A stretch of 64,000 nt of DNA from Streptomyces sp. NBC_01803 (GTDB lineage Bacteria; Actinomycetota; Actinomycetes; Streptomycetales; Streptomycetaceae): the NCBI RefSeq assembly GCF_035917415.1, contig NZ_CP109073.1:930001-994000 (forward strand), given 5' to 3'. The notes beneath the pieces are model-generated. The model had not been told where the DNA came from. It saw only the letters and a program-made list of their open reading frames with translations, and ran no database searches. Positions 9,042 to 18,183 of the stretch are shown here, one piece after another. Position 1 is the first letter of the stretch. Each line of letters starts with the position of its first letter. Position numbers and translations under genes: made by a program.

Positions 9042-10480
9042 CCGGGGCCGCGTCCGCGTCCGCCTCCGGCGCGCGGCGGCCGATCGTCGTGGTGGGCGAC
9101 GTGCTGCTCGACCGGGACGTCGAAGGGGACGCCACCCGGCTGGCGCCGGACGCGCCCGTGCCGGTCGTGGAGGTGGCGGCCGAGCGCCGGCGCCCCGGCG
9201 GCGCCGGGCTCGCCGCCGCGCTGGCCGCGCGGGACGGGCGCGCGGTGGTGCTCGTCGCCGCGCTGGGCGGCGACGAGGCGAGCGCGGCGGTGCGCGCCAT
9301 GCTGCCGCCCGGGGTGCGGCTGGCCGAGTTGCCCCTGGACGGCTCGCTGCCGGTGAAGTCCCGGGTGCTGGCCGGCGGCCGGCCGGTGGTCCGCTTCGAC
9401 AGCGGCGGCGGCACGCCCGGCCCGCCGGGGCCGGCGGTGCGTGAGGCACTGCGGAGCGCCGGGGCGGTGCTGGTCGCCGACTACGGTCAGGGCGCGGCGG
9501 CGGCCGTTCGCGAGCTGCTGGCCGAGGCGGCGCGACGGGTCCCGGTCGTGTGGGACCCGCATCCGCGCGGCCTGCCGCCCGTGCCGGGCGCCCGGCTGGT
9601 GACGCCCAACGAGCGGGAGGCCCGGATGTTCTGCGGCCCGGACGCCCGGCCGCACGGCGAGGACGACGACTCGCCGCACGCCCACAGCCGGCGCGGCGCG
9701 CTGCTGGCGGAACGCTGGCGGGCGGCGTCGGTCGCCGTGACGCTGGGCGGCCGGGGCGCGGTGCTGGCGCGGGCCAACTGTGACGACCCGCTCTACGTGC
9801 CGGCCGTCGCCGGCCACGACGGCGATCCGTGCGGAGCCGGGGACTGCTTCGCCGCGACGGCGGCGGGAGTGCTGGCCGACGGCGGCCTGCCGTCCGACGC
9901 GGTGGGGCGGGCCACCGAGGCGGCGACCTGTTTCGTGGGCGCGGGCGGCCTGGCCTCGCTGGCGCCCTGGCGCGACCGGTCCCCGGCGTCGGCTCCGGCG
10001 GCGTCGGCTCCGGCGGCGCCCACGGGCGACGCCCGGACGCTGATCGAGGCGGTCCGGTCCCGGGGCGGCACGGTGGTGGCGGCGGGCGGCTGCTTCGACC
10101 TGCTGCACGCCGGGCACGTGCAGTTCCTGGAGGACGCGCGGCGCACCGGCGACTGCCTGATCGTGTGTGTCAACTCCGACGCCTCGGTGCGCCGGCTGAA
10201 GGGCCGGGGCCGACCGTTCAACACGGCGGCCGACCGGCTCCGGGTGCTGTCCGGGCTGGGCTGCGTGGACGCGGTCGTGGAGTTCGACGAGGACACGCCG
10301 GAGGCGCTCCTGCGGCGACTGCGGCCGGATGTGTGGGTCAAGGGCGGCGACTACAGCGTCCGTGACCTGCCGGAGGCGGCGGCGTTGCGCGAGTGGGGCG
10401 GGCAGACGCTCGTTCTGCCGTATCTGGACGGCCGTTCCACGACCGAGCTGGCCCGGCGGGCCGCGTCCATGACGTCGTGA
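9038..10480 (+). CDS. hldE: bifunctional heptose 7-phosphate kinase / heptose 1-phosphate nucleotidyltransferase
   Basis: A 480-residue fusion starting at GTG 9038 (GTGA overlap with gmhA). Residues ~14-315 form a PfkB/ribokinase domain: VVVGDVLLDRDVEGDATRL at the N-terminus and DPCGAGDCFAA (GAGD 266-269) as the phosphate/anion-hole motif. An Ala/Pro linker (SAPAASAPAAPTG) leads to a cytidylyltransferase-fold domain with GCFDLLHAGH (351-360), VCVNSDASVRRLKGRGRP and DVWVKGGDYS. This is the classical HldE/RfaE order. It phosphorylates heptose 7-phosphate at O1, then after GmhB adenylylates the 1-phosphate. The kinase has short acidic/His insertions (PHGEDDDSPHAHS) that are unusual. Confidence 0.92.
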   Translation: MTGAASASASGARRPIVVVGDVLLDRDVEGDATRLAPDAPVPVVEVAAERRRPGGAGLAAALAARDGRAVVLVAALGGDEASAAVRAMLPPGVRLAELPLDGSLPVKSRVLAGGRPVVRFDSGGGTPGPPGPAVREALRSAGAVLVADYGQGAAAAVRELLAEAARRVPVVWDPHPRGLPPVPGARLVTPNEREARMFCGPDARPHGEDDDSPHAHSRRGALLAERWRAASVAVTLGGRGAVLARANCDDPLYVPAVAGHDGDPCGAGDCFAATAAGVLADGGLPSDAVGRATEAATCFVGAGGLASLAPWRDRSPASAPAASAPAAPTGDARTLIEAVRSRGGTVVAAGGCFDLLHAGHVQFLEDARRTGDCLIVCVNSDASVRRLKGRGRPFNTAADRLRVLSGLGCVDAVVEFDEDTPEALLRRLRPDVWVKGGDYSVRDLPEAAALREWGGQTLVLPYLDGRSTTELARRAASMTS

Positions 10481-11460
10481 CGCCGCGCCTCGTCGCGTTG
10501 CGCGCCCTGGGGCTGGGCGATCTGCTGACCGGGGTGCCCGCGCTGCGCGGGCTGCGCCGGGCGTTCCCCGGGCACCGGCTGCTGCTGGCCGCGCCGGGCT
10601 GGCTGGCGGAGGCCGTGGCGGCGACCGGCGCGGTGGACGAGCTGATCCCGGCCGCCGCGCCGGGCCGGGCCGTGCCGACCTCCGTCCCGTGGTCGGGTCC
10701 CCCGCCCGAGCTGGCGGTGGACCTGCACGGCAGCGGCCCGGAGAGCCTGCGCCCGCTGCTGACCCTGAACCCGGGACAAGTCTGGGGATTCGCGCACCCG
10801 TCCGGCCCGGACCGGCGCGCGGACGCGCACGAAGAGGAACGCGAACACGAACACGAACGCGACCGCTGGTGCCGCCTGTTGGCCTGGTACGGCGTCCCGG
10901 CCGACCCGGCCGACCTGCGCGTCGCCGCGCCGCCGTGGCCGTCGCCCGCGCCGGGCGCGGTCGTGCTGCACCCGGGCGCGGACGCCGGGGCGCGCCGCTG
11001 GCCGGCCGAACGGTTCGCCGCCGTGGGCCGCGCGCTGACCCGCGACGGGCACCGGGTGGTGGTGACCGGCGGCCCGGACGAGGGCGAACTCGCCGCCCAC
11101 GTCGCACGATCGGCGGACCTGGGGGCCTCGTCCGTCTTCGCCGGCCCGACCGTCCTGCCGTTCCCCGCGCTGGCGGCGCTGCTCGCCGCCGCGCGTGCGG
11201 TGCTGGTCGGGGACACCGGCGTCGCGCACCTCGCCACCGCCCTGGGCACTCCGTCGGTCGTGCTGTTCGGCCCGGTCTCCCCCGCCCGGTGGGGACCGCC
11301 GGACTCCCCGTTCCACCGCGCGCTGTGGCATCCCGAGGTGCCCCACGCGGGCGACCCGCACGGCACCGGTCCGGACGAACGACTGCTGGCGATCGGGGAG
11401 GCCGAGGTGCTGGCCGCCCTGGCGGCGCTGCCGCCGCCCGCCTTTTCCGCGGGAGAATGA
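10477..11460 (+). CDS. family 9 glycosyltransferase (second heptosyltransferase-like)
   Basis: A 327-residue GT9 protein beginning at GTG 10477 in an overlap with the hldE stop. It starts LVALRALGLGDLLTGVPALRGL and carries VVLHPGADAGARRWPAERFAAVG and the fully canonical VLVGDTGVAHLATALGTPSVVLFGP, so this copy keeps the Asp that its paralogue at 4930-6000 lacks. A charged insertion near residues 110-128 (ADAHEEEREHEHERDR) is odd for the family. It is the last gene of the operon; about 300 bases of less GC-rich DNA follow before a new promoter. Confidence 0.88.
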   Translation: MTPRLVALRALGLGDLLTGVPALRGLRRAFPGHRLLLAAPGWLAEAVAATGAVDELIPAAAPGRAVPTSVPWSGPPPELAVDLHGSGPESLRPLLTLNPGQVWGFAHPSGPDRRADAHEEEREHEHERDRWCRLLAWYGVPADPADLRVAAPPWPSPAPGAVVLHPGADAGARRWPAERFAAVGRALTRDGHRVVVTGGPDEGELAAHVARSADLGASSVFAGPTVLPFPALAALLAAARAVLVGDTGVAHLATALGTPSVVLFGPVSPARWGPPDSPFHRALWHPEVPHAGDPHGTGPDERLLAIGEAEVLAALAALPPPAFSAGE

Positions 11461-11658
11461 ACATTCCTTTCGGAACGGTGCCGCGGCCTTTTCCGCATCA
11501 TTCGCGAGTTCTCCCGGAATGGGCGATTGTCACGCTGGAAAATTGCCGATTCCCGCTTCTGACCTGCGAATAAAGCACACAGTGAGCGTGACAGCAATAG
11601 GCATCCGAATACCCTCGCCCACCACCACGCAAACCGGCGAGGAAAAAACTCCGGCTTA
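11461..11658 (+). other. non-coding gap after the heptose operon
   Basis: About 200 bases, noticeably less GC-rich than the flanking genes. I find no convincing terminator hairpin or small ORF with a ribosome-binding site. It separates the glycan operon from the promoter at 11659. Confidence 0.4.
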
Positions 11659-11687
11659 TTGACGCCACTCGGCGCTCACCATAAATT
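11659..11687 (+). promoter_or_regulatory. sigma-70-type promoter for the DUF3068 gene
   Basis: TTGACG at 11659-11664 and TAAATT at 11682-11687, separated by 17 bases, fit the vegetative (HrdB-like) consensus well. Transcription would start near 11694, leaving about 64 bases of 5' leader before the ATG at 11758. Confidence 0.55.
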
Positions 11688-11757
11688 GAACCGTCGATCT
11701 CTTCATTTCGCTCATCGTGATCGCATCCCCTACCCGCGTCCCCACCGGGAGACCCCC

Positions 11758-12777
11758 ATGCGAAGATCGACCTGGATCCTCACCGGATTCGCCGCCCTGC
11801 TCCTCGTCCTCGCGGCCGTGGCCCGTTTCGCCGTCCTCCCGGCCGTGCATCAGGTCCCCGACGATGTGAACGAGAATCCCCAGTACGAGGGCACGGCCAC
11901 CATCCTCAACCAACAGGCCCTGGCCAGCGGCGACTTGGCCAACGCCTTCCTCGTGGACGTGCCGGTGCTGATGGACCGTCACATCAAGGTGACCGCCACC
12001 GACGGCGACACGGCCGTCTTCTCCGACAGCCGGGTGCTGCTGGGTCCCGACGGTCAGGAGCTGACCAGCTCCGAGGAGCACTGGGCCGTGGACCGCGTCA
12101 GCCTGGAGGCCCGCCCCGCCCCCGAGGGCGTCGACGCCTCCCCGCACGAGGGCCTGGTGATCGGGTTCCCGCTGGAGCCGGAGAAGCACGACTACCGGTG
12201 GTGGGACCACACGACGGGCACCGAGGTCGACGCCGTCTACACCGGGACGGAGAAGCGGGACGGCCGCACCGTCTACGGCTACACCATCCACGCCGAGGGG
12301 CCGATGGCCGACTCGGGCGAGCTTCCGCAGGCCCTCCCGCGTGACGCGGTGGGCGGCATCCTCGCCTCGGTCCCGGGAAGCACCGTCGACCCGGCGACGC
12401 TGCCGGAGATGGTGCCGCTGTCCTACGCGGCGACGACCGATCTGGTGCTGTGGATCGACTCGGGCACCGGCACGATCATGGACGGCTCCCACGGTCAGAA
12501 CATCATGGCCACCACGCAGGACGGCACGGCGCTGTTCCCGATCGCCGACGTCCGGGTGACGGCCACGGATGAGACCAAGGAGAACCAGGCGGATACGGCG
12601 AAGGAGATCTCGCTGGCGCTGACGCTGCTCGGCGTCGTGGCCCCCCTGTCGCTGATCGGCATCGCCCTGCTGCTGCTCGCCCTGGCCGCGTGGGGCGTGC
12701 GCAAGCGCCGCACCCAGCCACCGGCCACGCCCGACGAACCGACCACCCCGCAGCCGGAAAGCGTGACGACAGCCTGA
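11758..12777 (+). CDS. DUF3068 (PorA-family) membrane-anchored protein
   Basis: A 339-residue protein. One N-terminal hydrophobic segment (WILTGFAALLLVLAAVARFA, about residues 6-25) and one near the C-terminus (LALTLLGVVAPLSLIGIALLLLALAAWG, about 283-312) bracket an extracytoplasmic domain, followed by a short basic and Pro/Thr-rich tail. The middle contains TDLVLWIDSGTGTIMDG, typical of the DUF3068/PorA-like family, whose function in streptomycetes is unknown. It has its own promoter at 11659 and a strong hairpin terminator right after the stop, so it is probably a single-gene transcript. Confidence 0.75.
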   Translation: MRRSTWILTGFAALLLVLAAVARFAVLPAVHQVPDDVNENPQYEGTATILNQQALASGDLANAFLVDVPVLMDRHIKVTATDGDTAVFSDSRVLLGPDGQELTSSEEHWAVDRVSLEARPAPEGVDASPHEGLVIGFPLEPEKHDYRWWDHTTGTEVDAVYTGTEKRDGRTVYGYTIHAEGPMADSGELPQALPRDAVGGILASVPGSTVDPATLPEMVPLSYAATTDLVLWIDSGTGTIMDGSHGQNIMATTQDGTALFPIADVRVTATDETKENQADTAKEISLALTLLGVVAPLSLIGIALLLLALAAWGVRKRRTQPPATPDEPTTPQPESVTTA

Positions 12778-12793
12778 CCGGCCTCCCCCACGC

Positions 12794-12823
12794 GGCGCCG
12801 CCCCGGTGAGCCGGGGCGGCGCC
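12794..12823 (+). terminator. 13-bp perfect hairpin terminator
   Basis: GGCGCCGCCCCGG (12794-12806), loop TGAG, and the exact complement (12811-12823), 17 bases after the DUF3068 stop. There is no T tract, as usual in actinomycetes. A diverged version of this hairpin together with the same downstream sequence occurs at 15011-15043. Confidence 0.7.
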
Positions 12824-12830
12824 CCGCGCC

Positions 12831-12930
12831 TGACCGCCCGCATCGGCTCCCCGGCGTCCCGTCCTGGTACGGACGCGGGGGTCCCCGCGAGGGCGCACCG
12901 GACGACCCGGGCGACCTCATCGATTTCCGG
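12831..12930 (-). pseudogene. 3' remnant of a NUDIX hydrolase gene
   Basis: Read on the complement this encodes IDEVARVVRCALAGTPASVP, which lines up with the C-terminal part of the intact NUDIX protein at 15061-15474 ([20 protein letters not shown]). The DNA after the hairpin (TGACCGCCCGCATC) also matches position for position. The rest of the gene, including the NUDIX box, is absent and a roughly 20-base deletion breaks the reading. It is a duplicated, decaying tail of that gene. Confidence 0.6.
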
Positions 12931-13003
12931 GAGCAGCTTCCCGGGCCTCCCGGGCCGCCCGGCCCGGCCGCACGGCCGCCCGGCCGTCTGAGAGGCTGTG
13001 ACC

Positions 13004-13561
13004 ATGACGGACATACCTCTCTGGCGTCGGCCCACCCGCACCGGTTGGCGTGTCGAGGCCGATGAGGCACGCACCCGCGTCGACGTGATCGACCCCGCCG
13101 GCCGAGTCCGGGCGTCCGTCGCCATCGAGCCCGTTCAGCACTTCACGGGCTGGTTCGCCAAGCGGCAGAACGCGGTCATGAGCCGCGCCTTCGAGGAGAA
13201 CGGGCCCTCCCTGCTGGCCCGTGAGCCCGCCGGGATCACGCTCGATCCGCACGACCAGCAGGCGTTCGTCAGCGACGGCACCGTCAACGGTCGCCGCCGG
13301 GAGAAAGCCGGTCGCGCCCTTGTCCGCGGTCGGCACTACGCGTTCCTTCACACCGGGGGAAAGACCGCCGACGCGATGCGGGACGGCGCCCGGATCGCGT
13401 CGTTCGTCAAACACGGCTTCGGCCCCCAGGCCGGCCACGTCAGCCGTGACGACCACCGCTCCCTGGACGAGACCGACGAACTGGTTCTGACCATCTTCGA
13501 GAAGCTCCTGAGGCCCGGACGCCCGGGTGCCGTCTCCGAGATCCTCACCGACCTCGCCTGA
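13004..13561 (+). CDS. hypothetical protein, 185-187 aa
   Basis: I do not recognise a family. ATG 13004 is chosen over GTG 12998 because AGAGG (12990-12994) is better spaced for it. The protein is soluble with no signal peptide or membrane segment. It has an even mix of charged residues, a central HFTGWFAKRQNAVMSRAFEENGPSLLAREPAG stretch (given here only to mark the region around residue 45-75) and a basic GRRREKAGRALVRGRHYAF segment. Codon use is normal for the window. It stands alone between the NUDIX remnant and the RTX-like gene. A small hairpin (13678-13696) follows. Confidence 0.65.
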   Translation: MTDIPLWRRPTRTGWRVEADEARTRVDVIDPAGRVRASVAIEPVQHFTGWFAKRQNAVMSRAFEENGPSLLAREPAGITLDPHDQQAFVSDGTVNGRRREKAGRALVRGRHYAFLHTGGKTADAMRDGARIASFVKHGFGPQAGHVSRDDHRSLDETDELVLTIFEKLLRPGRPGAVSEILTDLA

Positions 13562-13677
13562 GCCTGATCGCACCGCGCAGCGGCACTCCCGCAGCGGTAC
13601 TCCGCGCAGCGGTCCTGGTCCGGCCGCCGTTCCGGAGCGATCCGGGCGGGCGTGCCCGACGTTCCCTGCCTACGCCT

Positions 13678-13696
13678 CAGGCGTGCGCGACGCCTG
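13678..13696 (+). terminator. short hairpin downstream of the hypothetical gene
   Basis: CAGGCGT, a five-base loop, and ACGCCTG, 117 bases after the stop at 13561. The 7-bp stem is modest. The DNA before it also has three copies of CGCAGCGG (about 13576-13612). Together these are all I see in the 13562-13813 gap. Confidence 0.35.
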
Positions 13697-13813
13697 CCCA
13701 CACGGTCAGGGCGCGCGCCCGCGCCCGCCATGCGGGGACGTGCCCCCTCTGCGGCAGTGCGCCCGTTTCCCGTCATCGGTGCTTCGGCATAACCGACAGG
13801 CGACGGAAAGGAC

Positions 13814-14581
13814 ATGACCATGCCGCATCAGCGCCACTGGCGACGACGTCTCACCCCCTGCCTGACAGCGATCGCCGCCGGATCGCTGCTGCCGCTGGCC
13901 GGCCCGGCGACCGCGGCGCAGGACGAGAGCACCTGCTATGTCAACGGCGTGCCCGGGTACACGGGAACACCGGGCGACGACACGATCACCTGCACCGACC
14001 ACGGCCTGCCCCTGGGCGAGATCGTGGACGCCGGCGCGGGCGACGACACCATCACCCTGGGCTGGATCGTGGAGGGCCAGGTCAGGGGCGGCGACGGCCA
14101 GGACACGATCACGTTCGAGGAGTCGGGCGTCCTCGGGCAATCCAGCGTGCTCAACGGCCAGAACGGCGACGACACGTTCGAGTCCTTCGGCACCGTGTAC
14201 GGCGCCATCCGGGGAGGCGACGGCGAGGACCACGTCTCCGTGTGGGCGGGCGCCGTGGCCCCGAGCGGCGTCATCAGCGGTGGCCGGGAGCACGACTACA
14301 TCCAGGTCATCGAGGGATTCCCCTACGCCGGCCTGCTGGAGGGCAACGAAGGCGACGACGAGATCTACCCCGCCGGCACTCTCCTGACGAGCGGGCGGAT
14401 CAAGGGAGGCGACGGCGCCGACATCATCCTTCTCTTGCAGCAGAACAACGGCCGGGTCAGCGGCGGCGGCGGGGACGACTGGATCGAGATGACCGTCAAC
14501 GACGGCGTCCTCGACGGCGGCCCCGGCTTCGACGACTGTTTCACCCAATACAACAATCCTCCCATCAACTGCGAGGTATGA
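13814..14581 (+). CDS. secreted RTX-like calcium-binding repeat protein
   Basis: A 255-residue protein with AAAGGA just before ATG 13814. Residues 1-36 are a signal peptide: basic RHWRRRL, hydrophobic core ending AGPATAA. The mature part is almost entirely GGxGxDx-type turns at about 18-25 residue spacing: GTPGDDTI, GAGDDTI, GGDGQDTI, GQNGDDTF, GGDGEDHV, GNEGDDEI, GGDGADII, GGGGDDWI and GGPGFDDC. Such parallel beta-rolls bind calcium outside the cell. No catalytic domain is present. A Cys pair at the ends (STCYVNG and NCEV) and one more Cys may form disulfides. The role is unknown. Confidence 0.8.
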   Translation: MTMPHQRHWRRRLTPCLTAIAAGSLLPLAGPATAAQDESTCYVNGVPGYTGTPGDDTITCTDHGLPLGEIVDAGAGDDTITLGWIVEGQVRGGDGQDTITFEESGVLGQSSVLNGQNGDDTFESFGTVYGAIRGGDGEDHVSVWAGAVAPSGVISGGREHDYIQVIEGFPYAGLLEGNEGDDEIYPAGTLLTSGRIKGGDGADIILLLQQNNGRVSGGGGDDWIEMTVNDGVLDGGPGFDDCFTQYNNPPINCEV

Positions 14582-14848
14582 CGGTCGCGTGGTCGACGTC
14601 GGGACCGCGGTAAGGGTGTCGCCCGCACGGGTGAGGGGTGACACTGAGCGCTCCCGACGCCGACACCTTCCCGTACGCCCTGGGCCGAGCCGTCGTTGAT
14701 GGCCATTTCACCCCCGCCCTGCCCGAGTTGATCGTGGCAGCCGCGCCCGCCGGTCACCTGCGCGACGTACGACGTGAGCCGAGAGTCATCGCCCCCAGCT
14801 GCCAGCGACGAACCGGCCGGCGGCCATGAGAACTCGGAGGAACACGGG

Positions 14849-16136
<1,288 letters not shown>

Positions 16137-16410
16137 GAACGGACTCCCGGCACATCGTCGTCTGCGGAGTGCGTGGCCGGTGCATCCCAAGTGCACCGTA
16201 CCTGCATGGTGGAGCTGGGCGAGACGCGGTTGACTCATCCTCACACGGTTCGTCTCCGCCCCCACCGCGAGCCTCCGAGACCTACCCTCGCCCGCTCCCC
16301 TGCAAGCCTCGTGCGGCGGGAACGAGACCTTCGACCACCGCGGGTAACCTCTGTGCCTGAGCACGCTGAACATTCGTCATGTCGCTTGCGCGATGGCTGA
16401 AGGAGAACCG

Positions 16411-16998
16411 ATGGCCCAGGAGCAGGAATCAACGGCGGAGCGCACTCTCGTGCTCCTCAAGCCCGACGCGGTGGTACGGGGCTTCGCCGGGAAGATCATC
16501 TCCCGCTTCGAAGACGCGGCCCTGAAAATCATCGGGATCAAGATGAAGCGGATGAACGCCGAGTTCACCAGGCGCCACTACTTCGACCTCGAGGAGCGTC
16601 TCGGATCTGAGGTCTACAACTTCACGGCCGCGTTCATGCAGCAGGGCCCAGTCATCGCCTTCGTCCTGGAGGGCTTCGACGCCGTTGCCACCGTTCGCAA
16701 GATTGTCGGCAGCACCTACCCCAACGAGGCTCCGGCCGGCACGATCCGCGGAGACCTCTCCCACTACAGCAAAATGGCCAGCGTGGCGTCCGGCAAGGCG
16801 GTCGCGAATCTGGCAGCGTCGAAGTGCTCTTCTCCGAACACTTCCTTGAGCACATCGACTACCCATGCTCTGCGAAGCACTACGTCCGCGAAGCACACCG
16901 CGTCCTCGCTCCAGGGGGCCTGGTCATCACAGGCGTACCCGACGCGGCGTTCGTCCTCAGCCAGTACCCCGCTCACGTCGATCAAGCCCCCGAAATGA
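16411..16998 (+). pseudogene. ndk: nucleoside diphosphate kinase gene, truncated before the catalytic His
   Basis: ATG 16411 follows AAGGAG (16399-16404). Residues ~12-120 are plainly NDK: RTLVLLKPDAVVRGFAGKII, FMQQGPVIAFVLEG, and GSTYPNEAPAGTIRGDLSHY. Family members continue NL-x-HAS or NxxHGSDS with the phosphorylated His. Here the match stops at GKAVANL (about 16811) and the frame then reads through methyltransferase DNA as an unrelated tail to 16998. The catalytic His is thus lost. This is seen directly as a junction with the fragment at 16812-17273. The protein is probably inactive. Confidence 0.75.
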
Positions 16999-17273
16999 TC
17001 AGCCGCTGGTACGCCAAACGCAACTGCCTCGACGACATCAACACCTACCTCGACCTGATCAACTACGTCTTCCGGGACCAGGTCGACGATGACACCTACA
17101 GCCCCCACTACTGGGCCTACGACCACGAAAAGCTCGTGAGCCTCTTCGCCACGGGCGAATTCGCCACAGTGGACCCATGGCCGTTCGACCCGAGCCTCGC
17201 CAATCCCAAGCGCCAGTGGGGAAGCGTCTACGTCGTCGCGACGAAGGCGGCGGCCAGGCCCGCCACAGGATGA
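16812..17273 (+). pseudogene. C-terminal fragment of a SAM-dependent methyltransferase
   Basis: In another frame from the NDK remnant, DNA from about 16812 encodes GSVEVLFSEHFLEHIDYPCS, then REAHRVLAPGGLVITGVPDA and a full C-terminus ending at 17273. FSEHFLEH and LAPGGLVI are motifs after the SAM-binding loop of class I methyltransferases. The N-terminal half with the GxGxG loop is missing. A GTG at 16824 could be used, but the product could not bind SAM normally. It marks a deletion that fused two genes. Confidence 0.75.
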
Positions 17274-17337
17274 AGTTCGCGTGGCGCGTTGACTGCAGGT
17301 GAGACGACTCATCAGCCAACCGAAGTCTCATCTGCGG

Positions 17338-18183
17338 CTATTCACCGGCGGACACGGCACGTCGTGCCTGGAGGATCAGGCGGTGGGCTTCGGCGCCGTA
17401 GGCCGCGTTTCTTTCCAGTGCTTCCCAGGCGGAGACATGGACGGCCACGTCCGCCGGATCGTCCAGCCACATCTCCGCGTGCCAGGTCTCGGTGATCACC
17501 AGCCGATCGTCATGGAGTGAGAAACCGACGCCTGCGGGGACGTTCATGTCCGAGGCGAAGGGCACCACGCCCAGGCGTACATGTCCTGGGCCGAGCCGGG
17601 TGGCGAGGTGTTCGAGTTGGGCCGAGAGAACGTCAGAGGTGCAGGGCCGTGCGCGCAGCGCGCCCTCCCAGAGGAGGAAGTGGAAAGTGCGGCCGGACTC
17701 TTCAAGGATGTCCTGACGGCGCATGCGTGCCCGCACCGCCGCCTCGATGTCGCGTCGCGCGGTGTGGAGCGCCGCGTAGCGGGTGAGCACCCCGTGGGCA
17801 TAGTCGGCGGTCTGCAACAGGCCAGGAACGAGGGTCGGGTCGAAGCTCCGGCGGACACGGGTCTGACGGGCCTGCGCACCGTGCGCCTCCTGGACCGAAC
17901 GGTATCCTCCGGCGAGTTGGCGCCGCCATGACCGGTACTGGGTCTCAAGGCCCCGCAGCCGACCGGCCAGTTCCGCCGACGCTCCGGGATCGCCAGTGGC
18001 TTCCGCCCAGGCGGCGAGATCCGCGACTGTCGGCGTCTGTCTGCCGTTTTCCAGCTTGCTGATCTTTGACTGGGTCCACCCCAGACAGTCGGCCAACTGC
18101 CGTCCGGTGAGCCCGGCCTCGACGCGCAGTTCACGCAACCGCGCGGCGAGGGACGCTCGGGCTCGCTGGAAGTCGGTACTCAC
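17338..18183 (-). CDS. XRE-family regulator with DUF5753 (Scr1/WhiJ-like)
   Basis: A 281-residue protein. Residues ~10-65 are an XRE helix-turn-helix (LRELRVEAGLTGRQLADCLG, then WTQSKISKLENGRQTPTVADL). Residues ~100-275 are DUF5753, with VPGLLQTADYAHGVLTRYAAL and RQDILEESGRTFHFLLWEGALR. In streptomycetes such regulators pair with small DUF397 or AbaA/BldB-like proteins and act in development or as toxin-antitoxin-like switches. Here the partner is a DUF6879 protein whose 3' end overlaps this start by four bases. No DUF397 gene is adjacent. Confidence 0.85.
   Translation of the reverse strand: MSTDFQRARASLAARLRELRVEAGLTGRQLADCLGWTQSKISKLENGRQTPTVADLAAWAEATGDPGASAELAGRLRGLETQYRSWRRQLAGGYRSVQEAHGAQARQTRVRRSFDPTLVPGLLQTADYAHGVLTRYAALHTARRDIEAAVRARMRRQDILEESGRTFHFLLWEGALRARPCTSDVLSAQLEHLATRLGPGHVRLGVVPFASDMNVPAGVGFSLHDDRLVITETWHAEMWLDDPADVAVHVSAWEALERNAAYGAEAHRLILQARRAVSAGE

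Noticed and set aside
16411..16998. A functional full-length nucleoside diphosphate kinase
   Set aside because: The segment with the catalytic His is replaced by an out-of-frame methyltransferase sequence.
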